The notes beneath the pieces were generated by a model, which saw nothing but the letters and a program-made list of their open reading frames with translations, did not search any database and had not been told where the DNA came from. Shown piece by piece: positions 8,491 through 17,111 of a stretch of DNA of 34,535 nt (position 1 is the first letter of the stretch; each line of letters begins with the position of its first letter). Origin of the DNA: Chloroflexota bacterium (lineage in GTDB: Bacteria; Chloroflexota; UBA11872; VXOZ01); the NCBI GenBank assembly GCA_022824225.1, contig JAJEAH010000022.1:1-34535 (forward strand), written 5' to 3'. Both the position numbers and the translations under genes were made by a program.

Positions 8491-9129
8491 ATGCGTTGCC
8501 CGCAATGCAATAGGCACGAGACCCGGGTAGTCGACAGCCGACCGGAGGAAATGAGCATTCGGCGGCGCCGCGAGTGCGCAAATTGCGGCCACCGCTACAC
8601 CACGTACGAACGGCTGGAAAACCTCGCGTGTCCGCACTGTGAGGCGGTCGAATCACGCGTGGCATCGTATCAGTTGCTCAAGGCCGGTTCCCGCCGCTTT
8701 CGGGAGTGCCTGCGCTGCGGCAGAGCGTTCAGCACCACCGAGCGGGTCGATCCGGTGCCGCTAACCGTCATCAAGCGCGACGGCCGGCGCGAGGAGTTCA
8801 ACCGGGGCAAGCTGCGGGACAAGATTAGTACGGCGTGCTGGAAGCGACCGGTAAGCTCCGAGCAAATTGGGGAAATCGTCGATGCCATCGAGGGGGACAT
8901 GCTCGCTCTGGGCGAACCGGAAGTCGATTCCACGGTTATTGGCGATCAGGTCATGCAACGGTTGCGCATCCTTGATGAAGTAGCGTACGTGCGCTTCGCC
9001 TCGGTGTACCGGCACTTTGAGGATATCGACAGCATCGCCGAAGAGATCGAGGAGTACCAGCAGTGGAAACGCCGCCGGGCCCAGCCCGACCAGATTTCTC
9101 TCTTGCCTAAAGAAGCGCCTGTGCCTTGA
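8491..9129 (+). CDS. nrdR: NrdR-type transcriptional repressor with duplicated zinc ribbon
   Basis: NrdR represses ribonucleotide reductase genes, using a zinc ribbon for DNA binding and an ATP-cone to sense (d)ATP. The usual protein is about 150 residues with one ribbon; this one is 212 with two in tandem. Ribbon 1 has C3, C6, C29, C32 and the canonical VVDSRP...IRRRREC. Ribbon 2 has C47, C50, C73, C76 with identical 22-residue inter-pair spacing and a similar R..FRECLRCGRAFSTTERV. The ATP-cone follows (about 91-180: LTVIKRDGRREEFNRGKL to YVRFASVYRHFEDID). A charged tail ends LPKEAPVP. GGAGGT sits 6 nt before the ATG. No ribonucleotide reductase gene is in the window. The frame is continuous, and the duplication looks genuine. 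Confidence 0.92.
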   Translation: MRCPQCNRHETRVVDSRPEEMSIRRRRECANCGHRYTTYERLENLACPHCEAVESRVASYQLLKAGSRRFRECLRCGRAFSTTERVDPVPLTVIKRDGRREEFNRGKLRDKISTACWKRPVSSEQIGEIVDAIEGDMLALGEPEVDSTVIGDQVMQRLRILDEVAYVRFASVYRHFEDIDSIAEEIEEYQQWKRRRAQPDQISLLPKEAPVP

Positions 9130-9254
9130 CCTGAACGCCGCTGCCGGGACGGCGCACCGCGAATCCTCCCACGGCATGCGGCCCCACGTCATGCTGCCTT
9201 AGCGGCTAGCCACGCTGCCAAACCGATAGGCCTCCCAACGCATCTGCCTGATGA

Positions 9255-9641
9255 ATGCCTGACCAATTGCGTACTCTCCTGCTCTACTGGGCCCCGCCCC
9301 TGCTCTGGATGGCCCTGATCTTCTACGGCTCCGCGCAACCCACGCTGCCTTCACTATCGGATAGCATGCTGGACTCGCTGGTGAAGTATGGCGCCCACTT
9401 TGTGGAGTACGCGGTGCTCGCTCTGCTCTGGTATCGGGCCCTCTACTCGCGTTTTCCGCATCCCAAGATTCTGCCTCTCGCATTTCTCATCACCGCCGGC
9501 TACGCCCTGAGCGACGAATTTCACCAGTCGTTCGTGCCTGGACGCAGCGCCACCTGGCAGGACATTGCGGTGGACGTGATCGGCGGGGCAAGCGCGCTGC
9601 TGGTGTGGAACACGCTGCATCAGCATTGGGGCCGCCGCTAG
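9255..9641 (+). CDS. VanZ-like family membrane protein
   Basis: A small 128-residue membrane protein of the VanZ-like family, whose namesake gives low-level teicoplanin resistance but whose general role is unknown. Four hydrophobic segments are visible (about 8-24, 43-60, 72-86, 105-120). The family signature DEFHQSFVPGRSATWQDIAVDVIGG spans roughly residues 90-114. The start ATG at 9255 has no good ribosome site; an overlapping ATG at 9251 stops after three codons. The gene lies 125 nt after nrdR on the same strand and converges on mnmE, which ends 46 nt away. Confidence 0.85.
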   Translation: MPDQLRTLLLYWAPPLLWMALIFYGSAQPTLPSLSDSMLDSLVKYGAHFVEYAVLALLWYRALYSRFPHPKILPLAFLITAGYALSDEFHQSFVPGRSATWQDIAVDVIGGASALLVWNTLHQHWGRR

Positions 9642-9674
9642 GCCCGGCCTCACCGTAGCGGCTTGGGATCCCAA
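9634..9674. terminator. Inverted repeats between convergent vanZ-like and mnmE genes
   Basis: GCCGCTA (9634-9640) pairs with TAGCGGC (9656-9662), and a 12-bp palindrome TTGGGATCCCAA follows at 9663-9674. Together they fill the 45-nt gap between two convergent genes. There is no T-run on either side, so a role as an intrinsic terminator is only suggested by position. Confidence 0.35.
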
Positions 9675-9686
9675 ACGGGAGCGCAG

Positions 9687-11087
9687 CTACTTGCCGATGC
9701 AAAAGTCGCCGAAGATGCGGTCCAGCAGGTCTTCGGGGGCGCTCTCGCCGGTGAGTTCGCCCAGCGCTGTGAGCGCCGCCCGCAGACCGATGCACACGAA
9801 GTCCTCCGGCAGCCCCGCGGCGACCGCCTGCTGTGCCTCCGTCAGTGCCGCTTCCGCCTCCCGCAGCGCCGCTTGATGGCGCAGTGAGGTCACGACCGCG
9901 CCATCCGCCGGCAGCGCAGCGCCCAGGAGCACCCGTTCGATAGCAGACCGCAAGGCCTGCAAGCCGTCCGGCGCAATCGCCGACGTTAGCGCTACCGGGC
10001 ATCCCGCCAGCACTGCCGACACCCCGTCAGCAGTGAGCGTCACGGGCAGGTCTGCCTTGTTTAGTGCCACGACGACGTGCCGGTCGCCGTCACTCTCGCG
10101 CAGTCGCCGGACTTCGCCGATTACATCGTCGTCTTCCGGTTGCAACGGCATGCTGCCGTCCAAGACCAACACGATCAGGCGAGCGGCGGCCAACGACGCC
10201 CGGCTGCGCTCCACGCCAAGGCGTTCCACCGCGTCGTCGGTTGTCACGATGCCGGCGGTGTCGGCCAGCGCCAGCGGGACACCCGCCACGTCCACAGTCT
10301 CTTCCAACACGTCCCTAGTGGTCCCCGGTATATCCGTGACGATGGCGCGGTCGGCGGCCAAGAACGCATTGAGCAGGCTCGACTTGCCTACGTTCGGACG
10401 ACCGACCAACACCGCCGGTAAGCCGTCGCGCACCATGGCGCCGGCATGTGCCGTAGCCAAGAGCTGTGATAGCACGGAAAGCGCGCCCTCCAGCGCGGCG
10501 GTTACTTCTCGAGCAGGCGCCGGCGGCACGTCGTCTTCGCTGAAGTCTATATTGGCTTCCAAACGCGCCAAAAGGGCAAGCACCTGTCCGCGGAGCGCCT
10601 GGATGCGGCGCGAAAGGCGGCCTTCGAGTTGCGCCTGGGCAAACGACAGCCCCTTGCCCGTGCGCGCGCGCACCACGTCCATCACGGCTTCGGCCTGGGC
10701 GAGATCGAGCTTGCCGTTGCAGAAGGCGCGCAACGTGAATTCACCCGGCTGGGCCGGACGCGCTCCCCGGCGCACCACTAGCTCTACCGTGCGGCGCAGC
10801 ACTGCCGGGCTGCCGTGGCACGATAGCTCGACCACGTCTTCGCCGGTGTAAGAGTGCGGTCCTTGCATGTACGTGCACAAGGCCTGGTCGATGTGCTCGC
10901 CCGATTCATCAACAACTTGCCCCAAGTAAGCGCGGTGGCTTTGCCAGGCGCCGGGCTTCTGCCGCCGAAAGCTGCGCGTGGCGATGGCCAACGCCTGGCT
11001 GCCACTCAGGCGCACGATGCCAATGGCCCCTTCACCGGGCGGCGTAGCCACGGCGGCGATGGTATCTGAGGGGTTAATGGGAAGCAT
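9687..11087 (-). CDS. mnmE: tRNA modification GTPase MnmE
   Basis: MnmE, with MnmG, builds the carboxymethylaminomethyl group on U34 of tRNAs reading split codon boxes, using a folate one-carbon unit and GTP hydrolysis. The 466-residue product is full length. The N-terminal folate-binding domain opens with DTIAAVATPPGEGAIGIVRLSG; the central helical domain holds the inserted G domain with GRPNVGKS (229-236), DIPGTTRD, DTAG (276-279) and NKAD (343-346). The invariant C-terminal CIGK (463-466) provides the catalytic Cys. No mnmG, jag or yidC neighbour, often found beside mnmE, is present. Identification is secure. Confidence 0.98.
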   Translation of the reverse strand: MLPINPSDTIAAVATPPGEGAIGIVRLSGSQALAIATRSFRRQKPGAWQSHRAYLGQVVDESGEHIDQALCTYMQGPHSYTGEDVVELSCHGSPAVLRRTVELVVRRGARPAQPGEFTLRAFCNGKLDLAQAEAVMDVVRARTGKGLSFAQAQLEGRLSRRIQALRGQVLALLARLEANIDFSEDDVPPAPAREVTAALEGALSVLSQLLATAHAGAMVRDGLPAVLVGRPNVGKSSLLNAFLAADRAIVTDIPGTTRDVLEETVDVAGVPLALADTAGIVTTDDAVERLGVERSRASLAAARLIVLVLDGSMPLQPEDDDVIGEVRRLRESDGDRHVVVALNKADLPVTLTADGVSAVLAGCPVALTSAIAPDGLQALRSAIERVLLGAALPADGAVVTSLRHQAALREAEAALTEAQQAVAAGLPEDFVCIGLRAALTALGELTGESAPEDLLDRIFGDFCIGK

Positions 11088-11524
11088 AATTCAGCGAAGT
11101 CTCGTTGCGTGCGCCGGATTCCGTCAACTTTCACTTCGGGTTCCTACGGCGCGGGCGCGACTGCGTGCGCCAGGCAAGACCGGAGCGCACGCCGCTCCCG
11201 TCCGGCCCGAACGCCATCGCCCGCCGTGAGAATCTCTGTGCGTCTCCAAGTGCAGCAAACTGCCTTAGTGGCAGTCCGCTCGTGGTAGGGGGCGATTCGC
11301 TCTCTCAACCAGGAAACAGCTTCTCGGCGACGCTCCTTTCGAAGCGGGAGCTCTCTGCGCGAGCACCCGTGCGAGCATGGCCGTCACAGTGTGCTAGTGG
11401 ACGGCGGTGGCGACGACGCCTGTAGATTCAGGTTTTATGTCGATTTCCCTGCGGGGCGCTCGAGATAGCCGTTCCGCCGTCGCGGCGCTCCCGCCAATCA
11501 CCCACGCCGGCGCAGCGCGCCCGT
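11088..11524. other. 437-bp intergenic region between pyrE and mnmE, nothing recognised
   Basis: Both flanking genes are on the minus strand. A small hairpin ACTGCC-TTAGT-GGCAGT lies at about 11258-11275, and another GCTCC/GGAGC pair around 11333-11352. No T-runs follow them. No plausible protein, tRNA or known small RNA was recognised, although the length leaves room for a leader or an unrecognised small RNA. A slightly AT-richer patch is at 11424-11450. Confidence 0.4.
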
Positions 11525-12085
11525 TCAGCAGTCGCCATCGGGCCGGATGCCCAGATCCTCGATAGTGAAGACGCTCTGGTAGGCGTAACCGGCGCGCGCA
11601 ATCGCGGCGGCGGCGCCTTGCAAGCGATCCACCAGCGTCCATATTCCGGTCACCTGCCCGCCGGCTGCCGTAACCGCTGCCGCCGCGCGCAATACCGAGC
11701 CGCCGGTCGTAACCGTGTCCTCCACGATCGCCACGTGCATGCCCGGTTGCAGCGGTCCCTCCACCTGCCTACCCGTGCCGTGTTCCTTGGCTTGGCTGCG
11801 TACGATGAGGGCGTGAACGGGACTGCCTGCGCTGAAACTGGCAATCGCCACGGCGGTCACCACCGGATCGGCGGCAACCGACATGCCGGCAACCGCGTTG
11901 GGCAGCGGCGACCCCAACGCCTGGAACATCACGCGGCCCGTGAGAAAAGCCCCCTCAGCGGAAAGCGTCACGAGGCGGCAGTCAATGTAGTAGCTGGCCC
12001 GTTTGCCGGAACTAAGGATGAAGTCTCCCGTTCTTACGGCATCATTTCGTAATAATTCACGCAGCCGCTCCCGCTCTGATGGCAC
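11525..12085 (-). CDS. pyrE: Orotate phosphoribosyltransferase
   Basis: PyrE joins orotate and PRPP to give OMP in pyrimidine synthesis. The 186-residue product has the expected opening TGDFILSSGKRASYYID, the RSQAKEHGTG loop (lysines and His contacting PRPP), and the PRPP-binding motif VAIVEDTVTTGGSVLRA. The GTG start at 12085 is preferred: AGGGA lies about 7 nt upstream and the length then matches the family. The frame is open to GTG 12115, but GGAGG there is too close to that codon. No other pyr gene is adjacent. It is divergent from the HAD hydrolase gene across 283 nt. Confidence 0.94.
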   Translation of the reverse strand: MPSERERLRELLRNDAVRTGDFILSSGKRASYYIDCRLVTLSAEGAFLTGRVMFQALGSPLPNAVAGMSVAADPVVTAVAIASFSAGSPVHALIVRSQAKEHGTGRQVEGPLQPGMHVAIVEDTVTTGGSVLRAAAAVTAAGGQVTGIWTLVDRLQGAAAAIARAGYAYQSVFTIEDLGIRPDGDC

Positions 12086-12368
12086 GTTGCGTCCCTTTCT
12101 ACAGCCCGCCCACACGACCTCCCCGATTCTACCGGCCTGTGCCCGGTCTGGCTAGCGCCTCGGCGCAGACCGGCGTACACGCCAGACCCCGGCGCAACGC
12201 GCGCCACCCACCGATGCGGCCGCCCCGCGCGGATTACGGCATTCAGCACAACACAACTGCCCCTGCGTGAGACCGCCGCCCTGGCAGACTGTCCTCGTGT
12301 TTGACTCCCGTTAGGGCGCACACCGACAATACAGGTGTCCCGCAGTTCGGAAGCACCAAACGAGAGCT

Positions 12369-13082
12369 ATGCCAACAGATTCGCGCAAAGGCGTCTTCTT
12401 CGATCTCGGCGGAACCCTGGTCTCGGCCTATCCTTCCGTCGCCGAGCACATCTCTCAAAGTCTCGCGGGATTTGGCTACCCCACGCCGCACCGAAAGGTG
12501 ACCGCCGCCCTGGCGGCAGTCCCTTTGGTATTCGATAGTCCCGAAAATCGCGGCTGGTCGTTGACTAGGGAGCGCTCGTTCGCATTCTGGAATGGGTACT
12601 ATGCGCGTGTCCTGGCGCATCTCCATCTGCCGCAGAGCCGGCACACCGCCATCGCCCGACACATTTATGACAAGCTAAGCCAACCGCAAGGCTATGCGCT
12701 CTATCCCGACGTCCTACCAACGCTCGAGCGGTTGCGATGCGAGGGCTACGTGCTGGGTCTCATCTCGAACTGGGAAGCTTGGGGCCTGGACCTCATCGAC
12801 CAACACGGCATCGGCCAATACTTCCCTACGCAGGTGCTTTCCGGCTGCGCCGGCGTGGAAAAGCCGGACACGGCTATCTACACCCTCGCCCTCGCGGAAG
12901 CCGGCATTGCCCCCGCGCAGACGCTTTTCGTAGGCGACAGTCCGCAATTCGACGTCGCCCCGTCGCTGGCGGTGGGCATGGCAGCCGTATTGATCGACCG
13001 GCACGCCGAACGGCAGCAGGCGACGCCTCAGCGCATCCGCTCGCTCCGCGAGTTACACGACCATCCCTTCCTGCAGCCCTAG
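12369..13082 (+). CDS. HAD-superfamily hydrolase
   Basis: A probable phosphatase of the haloacid dehalogenase superfamily, 237 residues. Motif I is FFDLGGTLV near residue 10-18 (DxGGT rather than the common DxDGT, so the usual second Asp is Gly). Motif II is the SN of LGLISNWEAW (about 135), motif III the Lys in GVEKPDTAIY, and motif IV is GDSPQFDV with the acidic residue spaced as usual. The cap sequence (residues about 25-110) is a C1-type helical insertion. Replacement of the general acid-base Asp by Gly resembles HDHD3-like members, so activity is uncertain. Substrate unknown. It is followed 40 nt later by recQ on the same strand. Confidence 0.85.
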   Translation: MPTDSRKGVFFDLGGTLVSAYPSVAEHISQSLAGFGYPTPHRKVTAALAAVPLVFDSPENRGWSLTRERSFAFWNGYYARVLAHLHLPQSRHTAIARHIYDKLSQPQGYALYPDVLPTLERLRCEGYVLGLISNWEAWGLDLIDQHGIGQYFPTQVLSGCAGVEKPDTAIYTLALAEAGIAPAQTLFVGDSPQFDVAPSLAVGMAAVLIDRHAERQQATPQRIRSLRELHDHPFLQP

Positions 13083-13122
13083 GCCCTGCGCCCACGCTCG
13101 CCGCCCCAAGGAAGCCAATGCT

Positions 13123-15573
13123 ATGAGTGAAAGGCCGCAGCAGACCGCCGCAGCCGGCGACATCGACGCCGTCTTGCAGTCTTCGTTCGGCCACCGCACG
13201 TTCTTGCCGCTGCAGCGCGAAGTCATTGGCACGGTCCTGAACGGCGCGAACGCGCTCGTCATCATGCCCACAGGCAGCGGCAAGTCTCTCTGTTACCAGT
13301 TGCCCGCCCTGTGCCTGGAAGGCGTGACCTTGGTGATTTCGCCCCTGATCGCGCTCATGAAAGACCAGGTTGACGCTCTGCGAGCCCGGGGCATCGCCGC
13401 CGCCTTTATCAATAGCGCCATGAGCCGGGCGGAAGCGGAGCGCGTGCAGATGGCGGCCTATCGAGGCAACGTGGACCTTCTCTACGTTGCGCCCGAACGG
13501 GTCGTGATGCCGCAGTTTCGCGACTTCCTGCACGCGCTGAATCTCAGCCTGATCGCCATCGATGAGGCGCACTGCATTTCCGAATGGGGCCACGACTTCC
13601 GGCCCGATTACCGGGAGCTTCAGGTGTTGCGGGAGAACTTTCCCGGGGTGCCCGTCATCGCACTGACGGCTACGGCCACGGAGCGGGTGCGACGTGACAT
13701 TACCGAGCAACTCCAAATGCCGGACGCGGCCCGTTTCGTGGCCAGTTTCAACCGGCCGAATCTGGATTATCGCGTCCGGCCCAAGCGTGACAGCTTCGCG
13801 GCGCTCGTCGACCTGTTGCATACTCACCGCGACGGATCGGCCATCATCTACCGTTTCTCCCGGCAGAGCACCGAGCAACTCGCCGGAGAACTGCAAGCAC
13901 ACGGCTTCAATGCCCTGGCCTACCATGCGGGACTGGCGGACGAGGAACGCCGCCTGACCCAAGAGCGATTTCAGCGCGATGAGGCGCCCATCATTGTGGC
14001 CACGATCGCGTTTGGCATGGGCGTGGACAAACCCAACGTGCGTCTGGTTGTGCACTACGACTTGCCGAAGACCATTGAGGGCTACTATCAGGAAACGGGC
14101 CGGGCAGGCCGAGACGGCAGGCCGAGCACGTGCGCGCTCTTCTTTTCCTACGGCGATAGGATCAGTCAGCAGTACTTCATCGATCAAATCGAGGACGAGA
14201 TCGAACGCGACCAAGCCAAAGCAAAGCTCGCCAAGATGGTCGCGTATTGCGAAGCGACCACGTGCCGCCGGGCATTCCTGCTGGAGTACTTTGGCGAGGC
14301 ATGGGAGGAAGCGAACTGCGGCGCGTGCGACGTGTGTCTCGCGGAGTCCACACGCGGCGAAGCGGAAAACACGTATGACGGCACCGAGATTTCCCAGATG
14401 ATAATGTCTGCGGTCATTCGCACCGGCGAGCGGTTCGGGGTCAACCACGTCATTGGTGTGTTGCGCGGCAGCCGCGCCCAGAGAATCCTACAACTCCGCC
14501 ACGACGAACTACCCGTCTACGGCATCGCCCGTACCCATGCCCAGGGGGAACTACAGGATGTCTGCGACCAACTCATTGCTATGGGCTTGCTGGCGCGGCG
14601 GGATTCAGGTTCCTTCCCTACACTGTACGTAACCGGCAAGGGCCGCCACGCGCTCAAGCAACGGGAGTCCGTGACGCTGGTCGGCTCTGGGCCGGCGCCG
14701 GAGCCGGTGCAGGCCGAGCCCGATTGGGAACTCTTTGTAAAACTGCGCACCTTGCGGCGGGAAGTGGCCGAGGAGTTGGCCGCGCCCGCCTTCGTCGTCT
14801 TCGGTGACGCGACGCTGCGTGACATGGCCGCCAAAATGCCAACGAGTGAGGCGGCCTTGCTTGAAGTCAAAGGCGTGGGGCCAACGAAATCGCAGCAGTT
14901 TGGGGAGCGGTTTCTAGGCGTGATCCGCGAACACGCGGCCGCAAGCGGGCGGGCCAACGACAGCGAGTTCTCAGGCCCGAATGCCGAGACGACAGCCATG
15001 CCCTCAGTGGAGAAAGCACGAGCTGTCCATTCTCGCGGAGACGAGAGGTGGCCGCCCGACGAGGAGAGTACCCTCGCCGCCATGTACGAAGCGGGCCACA
15101 AGCCGCCCGAAATCGCCCAAGCGCTGGACCGGCCTCCGTCTGCGGTGATTTCCCGCCTGCGCAAGCTGGGGCTTGCGCCCGACGGTCGGCCGGCGCTGAG
15201 CGCCACCCTTAGCCAAACTCGCGATCTCATCAGTCAGGGACTGAGCATCGAGGACGTAGCCAGCGAACGCGGCCTAGCGCCCACTACGGTAGTAGCGCAC
15301 GTGGAGCGCATCATCGAGGCGGCAGAAGAGGTAGACATCCAACATTTGCTGCCGCCGGCAGACCGTTGCGCGCACATCGTCGAGGCCTTTCGCTCGGCCG
15401 GCGGCAATACGCTCCTCGCGCCGGTCAAGGAACTCCTGGGTGATGACTACAGCTACGAGGAGTTGCGCCTGGTACGCTTGCGCCTGCGCCAACGAGAGCG
15501 CGCGGCAGCAGTGAGCGCCGCCCGTGATGCGGCCGGAAAGCACATCCAGCGGAAGGAACAAGCAAGCCGATGA
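13123..15573 (+). CDS. recQ: ATP-dependent DNA helicase RecQ with extended C-terminus
   Basis: RecQ unwinds DNA 3' to 5' in recombination and fork repair. The 816 residues contain Walker A MPTGSGKS (48-55), DEAH (147-150) followed by the aromatic-rich loop CISEWGHDFRP, helicase motif VI around QETGRAGRDGR (324-333), and the RQC zinc site (C381, C399, C402, C405). A winged helix lies at about 410-515 and HRDC at about 533-608. Beyond the usual end are two HTH-like units: a SANT/Myb-like segment (about 640-685, WPPDEESTLAAMYEAG...) and a region like HTH_40 (about 693-785), a domain known at the end of some RecQ proteins. The end overlaps the Nudix start by 4 nt (ATGA), so the two genes are translationally coupled. 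Confidence 0.96.
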   Translation: MSERPQQTAAAGDIDAVLQSSFGHRTFLPLQREVIGTVLNGANALVIMPTGSGKSLCYQLPALCLEGVTLVISPLIALMKDQVDALRARGIAAAFINSAMSRAEAERVQMAAYRGNVDLLYVAPERVVMPQFRDFLHALNLSLIAIDEAHCISEWGHDFRPDYRELQVLRENFPGVPVIALTATATERVRRDITEQLQMPDAARFVASFNRPNLDYRVRPKRDSFAALVDLLHTHRDGSAIIYRFSRQSTEQLAGELQAHGFNALAYHAGLADEERRLTQERFQRDEAPIIVATIAFGMGVDKPNVRLVVHYDLPKTIEGYYQETGRAGRDGRPSTCALFFSYGDRISQQYFIDQIEDEIERDQAKAKLAKMVAYCEATTCRRAFLLEYFGEAWEEANCGACDVCLAESTRGEAENTYDGTEISQMIMSAVIRTGERFGVNHVIGVLRGSRAQRILQLRHDELPVYGIARTHAQGELQDVCDQLIAMGLLARRDSGSFPTLYVTGKGRHALKQRESVTLVGSGPAPEPVQAEPDWELFVKLRTLRREVAEELAAPAFVVFGDATLRDMAAKMPTSEAALLEVKGVGPTKSQQFGERFLGVIREHAAASGRANDSEFSGPNAETTAMPSVEKARAVHSRGDERWPPDEESTLAAMYEAGHKPPEIAQALDRPPSAVISRLRKLGLAPDGRPALSATLSQTRDLISQGLSIEDVASERGLAPTTVVAHVERIIEAAEEVDIQHLLPPADRCAHIVEAFRSAGGNTLLAPVKELLGDDYSYEELRLVRLRLRQRERAAAVSAARDAAGKHIQRKEQASR

Positions 15574-16145
15574 ACGAAGACGCCCGGGATGACGCCCACC
15601 CAAAACTGGGTTGGAAGACCGTCGATTCGAAAGTCGCGTACAGCGGCAGATTCCCCGTGCGGGTAGACGTGCTCGAAGCGGATGCGGACGGCCGGCGCAT
15701 GCCCTATACCTATTTGGACATCCAGCGGGACGCCGTCGCGGTGTTGGCGCTCACGGACGCGCAAGAAGCCGTGCTCGTCCGGCAGTACCGCCACCCCTTG
15801 CGCCGCACGACGTTGGAAGTGCCCGCGGGCGCGCTCAACCGCGGCGAAGACCCCGAGACCGGCGCGCTGCGCGAATTGGAGGAAGAGACCGGCTATCGCG
15901 CCGGCGCAATCCGGCCCTTGGGAGTCTATCACCCCAGCACCCCGCTCTTGCCCCTGCTGATGCGCCTTTACTTTGCCACCAATCTTGACTATCATGCTCC
16001 CAGCCCTGACGAGTTCGAAATCATCCAGGTAGAATTGGTGCCGGTCGCGGACCTGCTGGCACAGGTGCTAGCGGGAGAGCGGCCGGAAGCGGCATTGACG
16101 GTGAGTGTATTGCTTGCCGCGCAGCGGGGCTGGCTGCCGGAGTAG
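15570..16145 (+). CDS. Nudix hydrolase, ADP-ribose pyrophosphatase type
   Basis: Probably hydrolyses ADP-ribose or another nucleoside diphosphate derivative. The 191-residue product has a perfect Nudix box from about residue 92 (G-x5-E-x7-REL-x-EE-x-G-Y: GALNRGE ... RELEEETGY), preceded by VLVRQYRHPLRRTTLEVPAGAL, the RQYR...E.PAG pattern of ADP-ribose pyrophosphatases. PLLPLLMRLYFA and a late acidic E.E follow, also as in that subgroup. The start codon overlaps the recQ stop. It ends 69 nt before the oxidoreductase cluster, which probably starts a separate unit. Confidence 0.92.
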   Translation: MNEDARDDAHPKLGWKTVDSKVAYSGRFPVRVDVLEADADGRRMPYTYLDIQRDAVAVLALTDAQEAVLVRQYRHPLRRTTLEVPAGALNRGEDPETGALRELEEETGYRAGAIRPLGVYHPSTPLLPLLMRLYFATNLDYHAPSPDEFEIIQVELVPVADLLAQVLAGERPEAALTVSVLLAAQRGWLPE

Positions 16146-16214
16146 CTTGCGGGGGCTGCATGGCAGCCGTCGCATCGCACGCACAGAGCGCTAGAGCAAA
16201 CAGAGAAGCAAAGT

Positions 16215-17111
16215 ATGCGTAACAGAACCGTACTCCTCGTTGGTGAGGACAACCTTGCCGAACGTGTCGAAGCCTATAAGCGCATCCTCTCGCCGGAGGC
16301 CATCACCATCCTCCGTCCCAGCGGCGGCGGCGAGGGACGCAACACGTTCCTCGGCGTGCCGGTTGCCCACGAGTGGCCGGGACCCGGCGACGGCATCGCG
16401 GACATTGCCGGTGAGGTTTCCGCCCGGCCCGCTGCCCTGCGCCGCGCCCTGGACAGCGGTCGCCAAGTCGTCATCCATCCGCCGTTCGGCGACTCTCTGG
16501 CTAATGAAGCCGAGGTCTTGGCTGCCTCGGGCGGAGCCGCGCGCGTAGCCCTGCCCGTGCACTTCACGCACAAGTACGAATCCGCGGCGCAGTCGGCGCG
16601 ATCCGGAATTGGCGAGATCATCACCGTGCGCGCCATCCGCGTCATGCCCCCCGCACAAGCATGGCAGCAGAGCCTTTTCTCATTGATGGAAGCGCTTGTG
16701 TTGCTGGGCGGGCCGCTCCAGCGGGTCTACGCAAAGGCCGCGGCGCTCACGTCGTCAGACACCGACACGGTGTTCTGTAACGGGCGCTACGCCAACCGGG
16801 CAATACTGTACGGCGAAATGAGTGGCGCGTACCCCGGACACTATCGCAAGGAAGTCATCGAAGTCACGGGACGCGACGGCATGGTGGAATATGATTCCAA
16901 TGCCCGCAGTGTCTGGATGGCCTCCGAGAGCGGGCTAACGTTGACCGAGGCCTATCACCGTTCGCCCTACGAGAAGATGGTTGCCGCTTACATCCAGGCA
17001 TGGGACGCGGGCGACGATACGAGCCCCACACTGCCTGACGCCGCGCCCATCATGGGCGCATACTGGGCGGCAATGAGCAGCATCGCACAGAATGAGGTGG
17101 TAGCGATATGA
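16215..17111 (+). CDS. Degenerate Gfo/Idh/MocA-like protein lacking the EKP motif
   Basis: The 298-residue product has no strong motif, but its middle aligns by eye with Gfo/Idh/MocA dehydrogenases: ALDSGRQVVIHPPF...ANEAEVLAASG stands where the family has ALxAGKHVLxEKPLA...EAxxLxxAA, followed by RVALPVHFTHKYESA and GIGEIITVRAI. The catalytic EKP is HPP here (88-90), and the N-terminus lacks a clear GxGxxG. The later part (GRDGMVEYDSNARSVWM) matches the family's substrate-domain G.KG.ie.d strand. It is likely a non-catalytic paralogue or a partner subunit. Its stop overlaps the next gene's start (ATGA, 4 nt), which supports joint production. The assignment is from pattern, not a search. Confidence 0.6.
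   Translation: MRNRTVLLVGEDNLAERVEAYKRILSPEAITILRPSGGGEGRNTFLGVPVAHEWPGPGDGIADIAGEVSARPAALRRALDSGRQVVIHPPFGDSLANEAEVLAASGGAARVALPVHFTHKYESAAQSARSGIGEIITVRAIRVMPPAQAWQQSLFSLMEALVLLGGPLQRVYAKAAALTSSDTDTVFCNGRYANRAILYGEMSGAYPGHYRKEVIEVTGRDGMVEYDSNARSVWMASESGLTLTEAYHRSPYEKMVAAYIQAWDAGDDTSPTLPDAAPIMGAYWAAMSSIAQNEVVAI

Noticed and set aside
11088-11524. Search for tRNA, tmRNA or other RNA gene in the largest repeat-free gap
   Set aside because: No T-loop (GGTTCGAATCC-like) sequence, CCA end or known RNA core motif was found; only weak hairpins.
12874-14448. 524-codon open frame on the minus strand
   Set aside because: Antisense to recQ and the HAD gene; low-complexity composition and no ribosome site.
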